Positions 26,166-37,635 of a stretch of DNA of 64,000 nucleotides are shown piece after piece (positions within the stretch are counted from its first letter, which is position 1; each line of letters begins with the position of its first letter). Below the pieces are notes generated by a model. That model had not been told where the DNA came from. It saw only the letters and a program-made list of their open reading frames with translations, and ran no database searches. The position numbers and the translations under genes were made by a program. This DNA comes from Cyanoderma ruficeps (Eukaryota; Chordata; Aves; Passeriformes; Timaliidae): the NCBI GenBank assembly GCA_008694505.1, contig VZDJ01007747.1, positions 9,890,399 to 9,954,398 of the forward strand, given 5' to 3'.

Positions 26166-28345
26166 GTCTTATTTCTGGCACTATTCAGATTATCTGTCAA
26201 ATAAATTAATTCTCTACCGAAGTGCTCTCATGCTATAATGTCCTTAAGATGCAGTAATCACAGCCCTTTAATCAATTTCAACTCTTAAACTTCAAAGGCA
26301 CCTGATTCCCACAAATGAAAATTTTACAAAGTGGTGAGAAGCTGATTGCAGGTTCTTCTATCAGTGTGCTGTGGATATCTTTCATAAAAGATGATGTTAA
26401 ACTTTCAAAAATGCATTACTGTTGAGCAGCAGGCAAATACTTTTTCCATGGAAATTGTCCTGATGAGTTTCGCACCAACACATTTGGCGTAGGTGAGGGT
26501 TGTGCTGGCTTAGTGTGTCTTTGGTTGCCATACAGAGAGGATTTGCTGATGCAAGATGTTTTGGTGTGTAAACAAAGCATAGTGCAATGGTGAAAGGGCT
26601 CTCTTAAAAAGCATTTTGTTGCAGTGTATAGTGTTGGAGCAGTTCATGATCCACTAAGTAAGGAGAAACACTAGTAAACAGTTTTTCTGTGTATTTTAGA
26701 ACAATTGCATTCCTTTTTCTAAGCCAAAATATAGCCATTGCCATTATATAAATGTAAATCTTTCTTGACAAGTCTGGTTCTCCTCCTTCATTTCCTGTAG
26801 CATGTTAGCTGCAGCTTATTTCAGACTGTTTTCTCTTAAGTTCCCAGAAAATGTAAACAGGGCATAAAAATCTTGTCTACAAATCATCTAAGTAATTCTG
26901 AACTCCCACAAGGAGTCCGTTACCCATAAAATCAGTTATTGCACATTACTATTGAAGATTTTTGGGGTCAGTTTGGTTTTTTTATATGTTTTAACGTCTA
27001 AGAAGAAGAAACCTGGTTTGTAAAGGACAAAATTAAGTCTTGAGCATATTGCGCTTTGACAGCCCCAGCCTTCATGATGCATGTCTTTTTGTTATACATC
27101 GTGGTGGATTTTGGTTCCTCAAAGTTCTGTTCAGCTTGTGAGCATCCAACAAATGTGACTCCATAAAGGAAGAAGATCTCATTAGAACACTGCACCAAGG
27201 GAGCTAAAATTCTTTTGTTTTGTTGAGTTAATTTTGTTACAGGGCTGCTTTATTCTCTGTTTAGCACTGTCTGATGTGTCGATATTCTATTTTGCCCGAC
27301 AGACTGAGATGAGTCAAACTATGGACTAACACAAGTTTCCCTTAATAGTCAGCTTCAATTTTTCATGTCTTCATTTCGTTCTGCTGCTCCTCACAACAGT
27401 CTGTGCTTGTTTACTCTTTAATACTTGCAGATATCACTAGTCATCATTTAACAAAGTCATGCATTATCTATTTCTTTGTAAAACGAGACTGGAAAATGGT
27501 CATCTACTTGCAGTTGACAGTGGTTTCTGCTGCTGTTCTGTGTGTTTCCTCCATTCTGACGAAAACACGTTGTTAAATTTTTTCCAGATCCAAATGCAAT
27601 GGGGCTTGCCAGCTGTGCATATGGATAATAGTGCTTCCTCTTCCCACGAATTTGTGCCTGACTCTCTCAGACATGTGCATTGTCCTTGACTGCTACTCTA
27701 AATATAAGTCAATGCATGACTTTTGACCACTCACTACTACCTTATATTTCAGAGTAGCTTTTATACAGGTCTCTCCTGGGATAAGTTTTAGTACTTCCGC
27801 ACTAAAAATTCTGACAATATTATTTTGATGTGAATACACCTGGGTTTCTTATGTAATTAACATTGCTTGCATGGGTCTATAATCAGAAAAACATGCATGA
27901 AGATTAAATGATAATTCAGTTGAAACCATAAAGTGATGTGTAGTAGTTATTATTGGACAGTTGCACTAGTGAACAAAGTGGCTAGTGTACCAAGGGCCTG
28001 TTTTATCAGTGAAGTCAACACACAGTCTCATACTTTGGCAGGGTATTTTTCGAAGATCTCTTAAAACATTTGTTAGCATTACACATACATATCAGTGTGT
28101 GTATCTATACATTCAGCATATGTTTAAGATGTTCAGTCTGAGAAATACAATTATGTGTTATTGAATATGTTTTACAATATTACTAAATGTTTTAGTGCTT
28201 ATTCTACAATGCCAGTAGTTTTTATTACAAGGCTGAACATTAGCACAAAAAATCAGTTTTAATTTACTGATAAAATGCTGAGGTTTTTTGCATTGTTTTC
28301 ATAATTCCTTTAGTAATAGTAAAGATTTGGAATTTTTGAATTCAG

Positions 28346-28395
28346 TGTTTCGAAGCGGGAGGTTGAAACAGTTGTTGCCAATACTCTTAACTGTG
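28346..28395 (+). other. Candidate 50-nt exon of an unknown gene
   Basis: The segment is bounded by TTTTTGAATTCAG on the left and TGTG|GTAAGTGG on the right, so the donor matches the vertebrate consensus well and the acceptor moderately. It carries two CpGs (TTTCGAAGCGGG) in otherwise CpG-poor DNA. Skipping one base, it reads VSKREVETVVANTLNC without a stop and leaves one base, which would be phase 1. A second frame is also open (FRSGRLKQLLPILLTV); the third has a stop. The polypyrimidine tract is weak. I recognise no family in either frame. It could be a real short exon or a chance pairing of splice-like sites. Confidence 0.22.
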
Positions 28396-30974
28396 GTAAG
28401 TGGTTGTGTGTTGGTGCCGAATACTTTCATATTCAGATGATAAAACTAGTCAGGTCCATTGGGTTAATGATGTGGTCCTTTATGGCACATTTCTGCTCCA
28501 CTGCTCATGCAGAGCCTTCTAGTTTTTGACTATATGAAACTGCCATAACATAAATGTGGGGCTGGACAGCATGAGGGCACCCTGTGGCAGAAGTGAAGAA
28601 GAGTCAGGATATGGTGTGGTTCTCTGAGGGCAGTGCTTCAGACCTGTGGGAAAGAGGCTGCCATGGCTCAGTCTAGTTGCAACCGTAGATTTACGGTGAG
28701 CTGTGGAGTAGTTGGAGTTAAGGGGTTCACTGGGGGAGGTGAAGGAAGCACAAACTGGCAGGTATCAAAGTGAGAAGATGGCATGGGGAGCAGATATGCT
28801 CTAGTTGCCTGGAAATATACTTACACATGAAGGGTTGCCACTGGGGTCAATGGCAGCAATTTAGCTATCTGGAATATTTAGAGAGACAAAACCTATACTT
28901 TGAAACCTGTTTGACCAGTCAGAGAGAGAACTGGAACTTTCATTGAAATTCAGTTGAGTAGTAACTTCCAGACCTCTGAGAGGTCACCTTTTCTGCAAGG
29001 GTAGAAAGCTAAGCTTTCATATGCATTTATCTTAAGATTTTGAGATAGCTTTCTTGAGAGCACTGCCAGTTTCTGTTGCAGCAGAGACATACTGCTGCTT
29101 GCAGAAGATCAAATGTAGAACAGCACGTCAAAGGTCAAAGGATGTCCTCCTACTCTGAACATGTCTCTTGTGGTGTCATTTGTTCCATTCAGATGAACTG
29201 ATGTCAGGTGACAGGGCCTGGACAGTAAATTGCTTGCAGAATCAGCAGTGAGTTATTTGTCAGTAGCCTGAACACCTGCTGAAGATGATGGAGTAGTTCT
29301 GAAATAAACTGGTACTTCTGCAGCCTTCAGCAGTAGAAAGGATGAGCTCCATAAGATATCACATTTTAAATTACTATTTGACAGTGCTAGATCTTTATGA
29401 CTTTAGTTTAATTTATTCTTAAAGTATTTCTGCATTTTCAATTTTTATTTTAGCATTTTCTTTGTCAGTTAGAAATGTTTTATTTACATTAATCTTGAAA
29501 AAAACAACTTGTAACTTAATCTTTCTGGGCATAAATTCTCTTAAATTGTTCCTATATGTTTCTTATTTTGTTGAAATTGTTTGGTTTGTTTGGTTTTTTT
29601 CTGAGGTGAATTTTAGTGTGCTAATTTAAATATGTAATGTAATGATGATGTCATCAATATGTTTATTCTTCTGTTATTTTATTAAGCTGTTTCCTTATTT
29701 TTTTCTAGTTCGAGAGCTTCTCACAAGTAAACAAACTAGTTCAGGCCTCTGTTGAGGGCAAGAATGTGGTATAAAAATAGCAGAGTTGGTTTTCTGTTGA
29801 TCTGAAAGTACAACTGACTTGGGTGTAGCTGGAGTCTTATAGGAAGGTGGTTATAAATGCACATTTGTATTCTATGTAATTACTTTTTTCATGCACTTGT
29901 ACCCAGGAGCAGTCATTGTTGCCCTGTACATCAGTGCCTTAAAGCAGTGCTCTCTGTTCCAGTTGGCTACTTATTTTCTGCTTCACCCAACATCCACGGG
30001 AACTTGCATCAATGGATGGAGTTTTAGCATTATTTAAGGACTTGTTTTCATAACTTAATACTAAGGAACCATATTGAGAAATACGGAAATGCTTCCAGTT
30101 TCCCAGACAGAATTAGAAAGTTTGAAATTTAGCTATACGTTCTTTGTTTTTTTTCCAAATGTTGTTTCTTGTCACACTGCATGAAAGGACTGTCTCAGAA
30201 CACTTTTTCTAATTTTAAATCACTACTTTGTTACAGGTATTCCTTTTAAGGAGTAACAGCACAATAAGCTCCTTAGATAACTAGATCTCTGTGGATCAAC
30301 CTTTGTTTCAGTTGTCAGTGTGGGCATATTCCGTACATATCCTCCTGAACTGTTGTCATTTTCTCATTTAAATTTAAAGAAAGAAATCCCTTCCTACAGG
30401 ATTCCTTGATCTTTGTCAAAAAAAAAAAAAGCGATCGCATAAATTGACTTAAAAAGACTAAATCAAAAAGATGTGAACAAAAAAAATAAAAGCAGTGACC
30501 AGCAGGACTGTTTTTTGGGTGGGTTTTTAAAATTATTTTTATTTAAGTGTTCTGTCTTGCTTGCTGTGGCTCTTATATAGACATGTACAGTTTGACTGCC
30601 AATTTTTTCCCCTGAAGTACCTGAAGTGCTACTAAAACTAAGTATCAAGCAACAGTAGGGAGTGTTCCCCTAGCAAATTTCAGTGTCTTCCTGCAGGTTA
30701 GCTGGAGTTATAAAGGCTACTTTTAAAAGTTTTGGGATATTTTGAGAGTAAAACTAGTCTCGCTTTCTTTCTTCACGTAGCATAACAGAATAATAACTTT
30801 TTAAAAAGTAGGTAGCAGTGTTGAGGGATTCCTTTTCTCTGCAGAAAGCCCCAGTGAAATCCCCACAGGACATGCTGTAACCTGTTCTATAGAACAATGG
30901 AAAACATGACAGGAATCTGTGAGTTTTTACACTGGAACTTCATAGCTTCATTTTCCTTTGTCTTGTTGCCAGTG
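28396..30974. other. Non-coding sequence upstream of the 31-kb CpG island
   Basis: The part around 28560-28790 is more GC-rich and purine-rich than its surroundings but matches no repeat I know. A possible nuclear-receptor DR1 element at 29125-29144 is listed separately. A poly-A run lies at 30419-30431. Confidence 0.35.
29125..29144 (+). promoter_or_regulatory. Possible nuclear-receptor DR1-like site
   Basis: Three hexamers sit head to tail with single-base spacers: ACGTCA, AGGTCA and AGGATG. The central AGGTCA is a perfect half-site, and one-base spacing is the arrangement bound by HNF4, PPAR/RXR and COUP-TF. Flanking half-sites are imperfect. It is a motif match only, about 1.8 kb upstream of the 31-kb CpG island. 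Confidence 0.2.
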
Positions 30975-31352
30975 GTTTGCAGGCGCAGCTCGGGCGGCTC
31001 GGGGAGCGCTGCTGCTCGGGAAGCCGTGCTGTGGGAGCCGAGGCTGCTGCAGGGTGAGCGGAGAGAGCCGCGGCGCTGCCCGGAGGTCCCGGCCGGAGCC
31101 GAGCCTGCCCGGCCCGGGAAGCTGCTCCTTACATGGGCATGGCCGCGGCTCGCCCGGGGCCCGGGCGGGGTGGCCCGCCGGAGCCGGGCGCGGCCCGGGG
31201 GGCTCAGCCAGACAAAGAACAGTCCCGGCAACCAAATAAGGAAGTTGGAGTTGGAGGATTTCAGAATACGAGCGGAGGGGGAGATGCCAGAGAAGCCGGG
31301 GAAGCAGTCTGTGTACAGGGAGCTGCTCTCTGTTGTTTTAGCGGGGTGGTAA
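30897..31352 (+). other. 151-codon open frame across the CpG island, doubtful
   Basis: An open frame runs from the ATG at 30897 to a stop ending at 31352. The N-terminus (MENMTGICEFLHWNFIAS, then a hydrophobic FSFVLLPVV segment) looks superficially like a signal peptide. The middle is Arg/Gly/Ala/Pro-rich because it crosses the CpG island, and the C-terminal part (KLELEDFRIRAEGEMPEK) has more ordinary composition. A longer 174-codon frame lies on the opposite strand (30887-31411). GC-rich DNA has few stops, so overlapping open frames on both strands are expected by chance. I recognise no domain in either. I do not call it a gene. Confidence 0.1.
30975..31215. promoter_or_regulatory. CpG island, probable promoter of unknown orientation
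   Basis: GC content and CpG density rise abruptly against an AT-rich, CpG-poor background. An Sp1-type GC box GGGCGGGG lies at 31163-31170. There is no TATA box, as is usual for CpG-island promoters. On the plus strand GCAGG|GTGAGC at 31053/31054 is a good donor. On the minus strand an ATG in a strong context (GCGGCCATG, start 31140) is followed 8 nt in by AT|GTAAGG, another donor. Either strand, or both, could be transcribed. It lies about 6.4 kb upstream of the 37-kb promoter and could be its alternative promoter. The gene is not identified. Confidence 0.6.
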
Positions 31353-33191
31353 ATGCAGGGGATCGAGGCTGGCGGACTTTTCCATATCCTTCTGTGATCT
31401 TCAGCCAGCAAAGCTAAGAACTCAAGCTGTGTTTGTCATATTTTCTCATGTTTCTGAAAGCTCTCTACAGATTATTGTTTAGAAAGGAGGGGTCTTTGGC
31501 AGCCCCCTTGGTTAGCAGACTGAAGATAAATGAGTCATCCTTTGCCAGGGGGAAAGAGTCCTGTTGCAGATAACTTCAAGCATTAGAAAAGCATAAGCTT
31601 TTGTCTACTGTAGTGTTCTACTGAAAACTTAGAAATTCATCTAGAAAGGGTACACAGGCACCCCTGAGAGTCAGAGGTGTCTTTGCAGTTAAGAACAGTA
31701 GTAGAGAAAGAGAGAAAAGAAAGAAAGCAAGTGCTAAAAACCCCTAAAACTGTCCTAACAATTCAGATAGAAAATCATTTCATAACAACATAAAATATGG
31801 GAGAAAATTATGGGATTTGAGAAATGCAAGTTAGGTACTGGTTTAAACATAGGTGTAAAATTCATGCCCTGTGATCCAGTGTCTTGTTTTACCTACTTAT
31901 ATGGGCTGAAGATAAAAGGTCTTATTCCTGGTGGAAAAATGCATGGAATACCATTCAGTTTTTCACTTCAGACTCACTTAAAGCAGGAAGAATCCACACA
32001 ACAAATATTTAGAAGGAAGAGCTATAATCTCTGCTGAGTGTGTGAAACCTAGAATAGAAAAAACTAAATAGCTCTGGGCACAAACTACAGCAGTAACATT
32101 TAACATACTGGCCTGGTTTGCTCTGGTTTCAAAACGTTAGCAACAGAATGTGTCCTAAAGTCACAGCCTTGATAGCAAACAATTACATGCACTGTGAGCT
32201 TGACATCCTGATGAAAGGAAGTAAGTTATGCCTTGATCTTGAAATTGTGACAAGATCAGCTCATAAACAGCTACTGAAAAACATTTTAAATACTGTAGGG
32301 AGACCTGGCTCAGAAGAAACAGCTTCTTTATCTTTCCTGACAGGCCTCACAATTACAGCAGCTGTAAGTTACTGAAGTGTAGCTAATTGAAACATACAAC
32401 ACACTCACTATTGCCATATCGGGGCTATTAAAGAAGGGAATGTAGTGTTGAGATTTGAGTTCAGAACTGGGAAGGACTTACAGGTGACATTCAAATTGCT
32501 GCAATCATCTGTGACTTTTTATAAGACTTCTAACAATTCTAGCATCAGAAAGCGCAGGTAGACCTGTCATAAATCCATGGGAATGCTTGTAAAAGTGAGT
32601 TTCAGTATCACAGCTGAAAATTATCATAGCTTTACTATGAAGTAAAGCCTGAGCAGTGAATGGGGTTTTTTCTAGATTACATTTTCTAGGTTATAATTTC
32701 CAGACCTCTCACACATTGCTGTATCAGTAGTTCTGCAGGCCAGGAAATCTCATGGATTACTCATGGATGAAACAGACCAACCACATGGGTACTGAAGTAT
32801 CTAGTAACTTTAGGAAGTCATTGGGATACTTGACTTCTCTATATGCTTGTTGTTCGACCATCATTGTTCCCGCTCCTTATTTGAATGTGCTACATAGTAG
32901 ACCCCCAGTTTTTCTCTATGCTGTCACAGGAGTTGCACAGCAAGTCTGGTCGATGTAATTTAATTTTTTACCCTGAGGACCTTTGCTATTTTCATCTGAA
33001 AGGTGAAATAGTGATATAACAAAGGAGACTTAAGTGTGAGTCACTTCATCACCATGTATGTACACACACATGCAAGTGTACGTATATTTCCACAAAAATG
33101 GTAATTCCTGCTTTACAAAATTGTCTCAGCAAGAGAAACTTCCAATTTTTGTTTTTCTGTTTGTATTGTTAGATGTTTGGACAGTATTCTT

Positions 33192-33212
33192 TTGTTGTTG
33201 TTGTTGTTGTTG
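33192..33212. repeat. (TTG)7 microsatellite
   Basis: Seven perfect TTG units. Confidence 0.92.
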
Positions 33213-36200
33213 AGTCATGTTTTCCTAGAACAGAGACTGCAGTTATGATTTGCTATCAAGTGTTGGCCCTAGCTGTGTTTTCCTTTTTGTAAAGCACATA
33301 ACCTTAATGGTGTGTATTCGCAGAATTGGAAGTGATGGGAAATGTTTGCCTAAATATTCTTTCTTGCAACAAACATGTGATCTTTTGTTTTCCAGGAGTG
33401 CTAAGAACAACAAAAGCCACAAACAGCTTGGAACTTCTAGTTCAGACATTGTGAATTTCACCAAACAGAAATAATACCAGACAAAGCAATTTACAGTTCC
33501 TACCTCAGTGTCTGCCAACACCAGCCAGGTTAGGTGGTACAGGGTACTTGAAATAGTGCTAAACGCTTTTGACCGGCATGTTTGATAACTACCATTTCAG
33601 AGGTACAGTCAGTCACTTTTGGTTTTGGGAAATCCTAATTTTGCATTCTGGCCTTCTAGAGAAATCTCAAACTCTCACACATTTCAAGAAAATGAGTGTC
33701 CTGTTCCTGGCTTAGGAATCCCCATTCAAAACTATGCTGAAAAACTTTGACTTTTTTGTCAAGTACAGTATGGGAGGTGATGTAGTTTTATGGAGATACT
33801 TTTTCGTTTTGTTTTAAATAAAAAAAAATTAAAACTTCAATGGTTGGCATGCAGAGCTTATTTTGCACAGCTAGTGCAAATGGGATGCATTTCCCTTAGG
33901 TAGGAAAACCAGGGAGATCGCTGAACTGGCCTCCATAGAGCATTGACTCCAGTAAGCTGCATATCAATCAGTTTGGAAGCTTGTAAACTCTTTCAATTGC
34001 CTCTTCTGGTCAGTCCTTCAGGGTCTGTTTTACTGACATTTCCATCTGAGTTTAATGATGTTTGAACTGTAATATGATGCAAAGCTGCCTTGTGGCTAGC
34101 TGAATACTGTTTGGGTTGATTTACAGGCATGCCTATATCCTTGCATTAATTTCCAGTTTTTAACACCAAAAAAATCTCATGTCATGTGTGTCCCTCATTA
34201 GAAACACCATTTGAATCTCAATCACAACTTCTTCCTAGATCTCAGAATTTTTAAGTTTCATTTGTTGGATTTTTTTTCTTTTATCAAAACATCCTGTTTG
34301 GATTTTAAACAATTGAAAATTGTGGTCTTAACTAGTGTGATCGGAATTGCACACTCCAGTATAGCTTTAAATGTCTCAGTTAAGTCAGCAGCTACAATGC
34401 TAAATTTTTGCATATCATAATGAGGAAAACTCAAGGAGGCAAAGGCAAGAAAGGGAACAGAAGTGTGTAGTTTTTTGTGTTATAGTAGCACCTGAAAAAC
34501 AGCTGTTGTGAATAAGACTTTATGTACACTATCACTTCACAGAAGATGCACTACAGGCAAAATGATTGTATTTAAGTCCTACATATTATTCTATAATAGT
34601 TTAAGAATTTGACAGACCCTCTCATGAAATTCACTGAGTCATTTTCATTTATTTTCCCTCATTGCTGAGGATGTGATCACTAAGTGTAAGGTTTTCTCTG
34701 CATTTTCAGCTTTTCTTTCCTGAAGGCATGCTTTTTAGGTTTTGTGCTTCAAAGAATACTAATTTCATTTTATTTACAGGGTGATTTGAAAAGTAAATCT
34801 TAATTTTGTGAAGCAAAATTTGAACAAATGCTAGCAAGAAAACTTCAAGCAGTTTGGTGTTTGTCTGCTTTACTAGTGACATCTACCATTATCTTCCCTG
34901 ATCCTCAGAAATTAATTGTTGGGCTCCTTTACTGCATTTTTCCAAAGGTTGTTTGTTATCATTATAATTATGTTTTAGTTATTTCTTTTAAATATTAGGA
35001 CTTAATTGGAGTCGGCAATTGTCTTTTTATGTGTAAATTAGTTTCCCTCATTTCGGTTTGCCAATCATGCTGTAGATATAGTTGGAAACCCCTTAAACTA
35101 GAAACAAATGTTCCTGGGACTGGAATTACAGGCAAAGTTGTTTACAACAAAGAATCACAGATCATATTAAGTTAAGTATATGGTTTTACTTCTTTTCTCT
35201 TTGGATCCTAATCTCACAATGTGCCTCATGCTTGTTTTCCAGTAAACCGAGCTTCATTTTCACTTTCCATGCCCAAATATGCTGTGGAATCAGAGAAAAA
35301 CAAGGGTCTTGAACTAAGCTGATGTGCACAAGCTGTCTCTGCTTTCATCTTCCATCCCCATGAACTGAACACATGCATATACACACAGACATAAAATTCT
35401 TACGTGCAAAAATTTGGATGAAAGAAATATTGGAGAAGTCTTAATGCATGTCTTTGATGCAGTATTATCTCAATCTGTTATAATCAAATACAAAGGAGAA
35501 GGTGCAGTTAAGAGATGTGAAATCCAAGCACTGTTTTTCTATCAGGGACCTTTTCTGCTGCACATCAGTCTGCTCTTTGTTGTGTGTGTTACATTATCTG
35601 TACTTGTTACAGGCCGTAACAGAACTGTGTTCTGTTTTTTAGATAAAATACTATTCTCTACCAGCATACCTACCAGAAATCATAGAGAGACCTGATCAGC
35701 CATGAGTGATACTCCTTTTATCTTTATACTACCTTAATACTATGTGTATAAGCTACCATGCTTCTTCTGCAGAGTCATGTACCAGAATTGGAAACAGGGT
35801 GCTAGTGCAGTGCCAGCCTTCTCACTGCCAGGTTCTGGCATGCCACTCTGTTCTAGCAATGGGGAGATGCTTTACTTTCCCCACCCTTTTTCCTAACTGG
35901 CAGCATTCCTCTGTTCTTCCTGTTATATTCTGGAGTAATTGAGTGATGTGGAGTGAGTTCTGAGTCCTAAAGAGGGCTTAATGGTGAAATGGTGTGAAAG
36001 GGGTTGAGTAAGCAGAGAAATTTTCAGTGCTACCTTGTTCTGCATTGTTCACTCTGGAATGAAATTTCTCCAGTAGAGGTCTTGCTCATTTTGGAGGTTC
36101 ATACCAGCTGGGGGAAAATAGTTATGGTGATGTTCTTGTAAACCAAACAGATTTCCAAGCATCTGGAGCTGAACTATAATACACACTGATTGGAAACTGG

Positions 36201-36602
36201 AGCTCAGAGAAGAAGGAGGATCACCCTTGGTTTCATCTTTCCTAAAATCTTCTAACCATTGTCCAAGATGTTGAACAGAGAGATAAAAGGCAGCATGTTA
36301 ATACACTTACTTGCTGCTCATGAGGTAGAAAATGCAGGTGATACCACTGATCACGTCCATGGGCTAAGCATAGAATTGAGAACAGTGATTTTATTGATGT
36401 ATCTTTTATCTATCTTGTTTTAAATAGATGATTAAGTAGATGTTACTAGTGATTAGTTGCATTCTATGATTGCTTATAAAACTGATGTTGGCATGTAACT
36501 TGTAAGAAAGCACTGGATCCAGACCAAGTGGCTTATGGTAGGAAGGGTATGAACCAACAACGGAAATCTGGCACTCTTTATCTCTTTGTGGAAAACAAGA
36601 AC

Positions 36603-36622
36603 AAAAAAAAAAAANAAAAAAA
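36603..36622. repeat. Poly-A tract with one N
   Basis: An A homopolymer interrupted by an ambiguous base at 36615, then AAGGGAAAAAAG. The N likely reflects homopolymer length uncertainty. Confidence 0.9.
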
Positions 36623-37497
36623 GGGAAAAAAGAATTATCTACCTTCAAATGAATGCCTTAGTGCAATATGTAGTAGTAATTAATGTATTTAGAGTAACTG
36701 ACATTCTGGAAGGTCTTTGATTTGCATAATTAGATCAAAAAACACCTGGATTTTTATATCATATAGTATATTTTTTCTGATCGCTGAGGCTATTTGGCAG
36801 GTGAAGAAAGCACAGGAGACTATTTGTAAAACAGATAACTACAGTGCAATAACATGATACTTTTTTTCTGAAAAAGTTTTAAATTTACTTTAATCCAAAC
36901 ACTTGGGGTCTTAGTAGTGATGAGCAGCGGCATAAGTGTTATTTTAAAACAACACACAAGTATTAAAGGGCTTAGAAAAACAACTTGAGACATCTCTACT
37001 GCAGTTTTACATTAAATGCGTAGCCATCCCACTTGCTCTATCACGCAGACAAAAATGATGTGGCAATCGTGGAAACTTTTGCCTCGCAGAAGAGCTGATG
37101 TAAATTCTCGTAGCAACACTTTGGTGCAGCTGTATAGCAAGATGGAACAGCCTGGGATGTTTCTCTAGGCTATTGCGGCACCTTCTCAAGTTTTTCTGCT
37201 GGCTATGGATATTCCTGGAGGGAAAAAGTGGACTTCCAGCCTGGGACCCGAGCACTTTTTGGCAAAAAGCGTACCACAGAGTCACAGTTCTTGCAGCTCC
37301 GAGGGAGAGTATCTCAGAGTTAGGCTGCGGCAGCAGGGAGAAACATCCCGATGGCGACTCGCGGCGGGTTTCCCACGTCTCTCTGCCGTTCCCGGCAGCC
37401 TGGTAACGCCTCCCGCACGCATCGGGGCGCCCGGGGCGGCCGCGGGACTCTTAACGTGAAGCTGCCGGAGTGGGACGCGCCGGCGGCGGCTCCTCAG

Positions 37498-37504
37498 TGA
37501 GTCA
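37498..37504 (+). promoter_or_regulatory. AP-1 (TRE) site
   Basis: TGAGTCA is the consensus Fos/Jun binding site. Here it is part of the 9-bp palindrome GTGAGTCAC (37497-37505), 29 bp upstream of the TATA box. This spacing is typical of AP-1-responsive promoters; binding itself is inferred. Confidence 0.55.
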
Positions 37505-37532
37505 CGGCCGGAGCTGCGCCCCGAGCCCGCCC

Positions 37533-37539
37533 TATATAG
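37533..37539 (+). promoter_or_regulatory. TATA box
   Basis: TATATAG sits within GC-rich flanks (GCCC on the left, CCACGGG on the right), so it stands out sharply. It places the transcription start at about 37562-37570, in the GCTCC-repeat stretch. Confidence 0.65.
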
Positions 37540-37563
37540 CCACGGGTACCTGCGGGCGCCGCT

Positions 37564-37635
37564 CCGCTCCGCTCCGTCCCGTCCCGGGAAACCTGCGCTC
37601 GGGCATGTGAGAGCTGCCCGCTCCGCCGTGCCGAG
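37564..37635 (+). other. Probable untranslated first exon of an unidentified gene
   Basis: The start is predicted from the TATA box about 30 bp upstream and is accurate only to a few bases. The exon ends at CCGAG|GTAAGA (donor GT at 37636-37637), a near-consensus 5' splice site. The only ATG (37605) is followed directly by TGA, so the exon is non-coding and the start codon must be in a later exon. The first bases are a GCTCC/GTCCC pentamer run (37559-37585). The gene extends rightward; the next plausible coding piece is near 60.25 kb, implying a first intron of up to about 22.6 kb. I could not identify the gene from a 5'UTR alone. Confidence 0.5.

Larger units (their letters stand above)
9852..28345. 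other. Long non-coding AT-rich stretch
   Basis: No gene, CR1 copy or other recognised transposon was found. Homopolymer or purine tracts occur at 13803-13819 (T), 21828-21860 (A/G) and 23393-23410 (T). A pyrimidine-rich tract lies around 16320-16395 and a GGAGA-type run at about 19960-19977. Short tandem duplications are listed separately. ORFs here (longest 126 codons, minus strand 23627-24007) have no recognisable composition and are taken as chance. Confidence 0.4.
31420..37309. other. Non-coding sequence between the two CpG islands
   Basis: AT-rich, with a (TTG)n microsatellite and an A tract containing an N. An 85-codon plus-strand ORF (32118-32375) contains donor-like GTAAGT sequences but has no recognised homology. 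No CR1 or LTR is seen. Confidence 0.4.
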
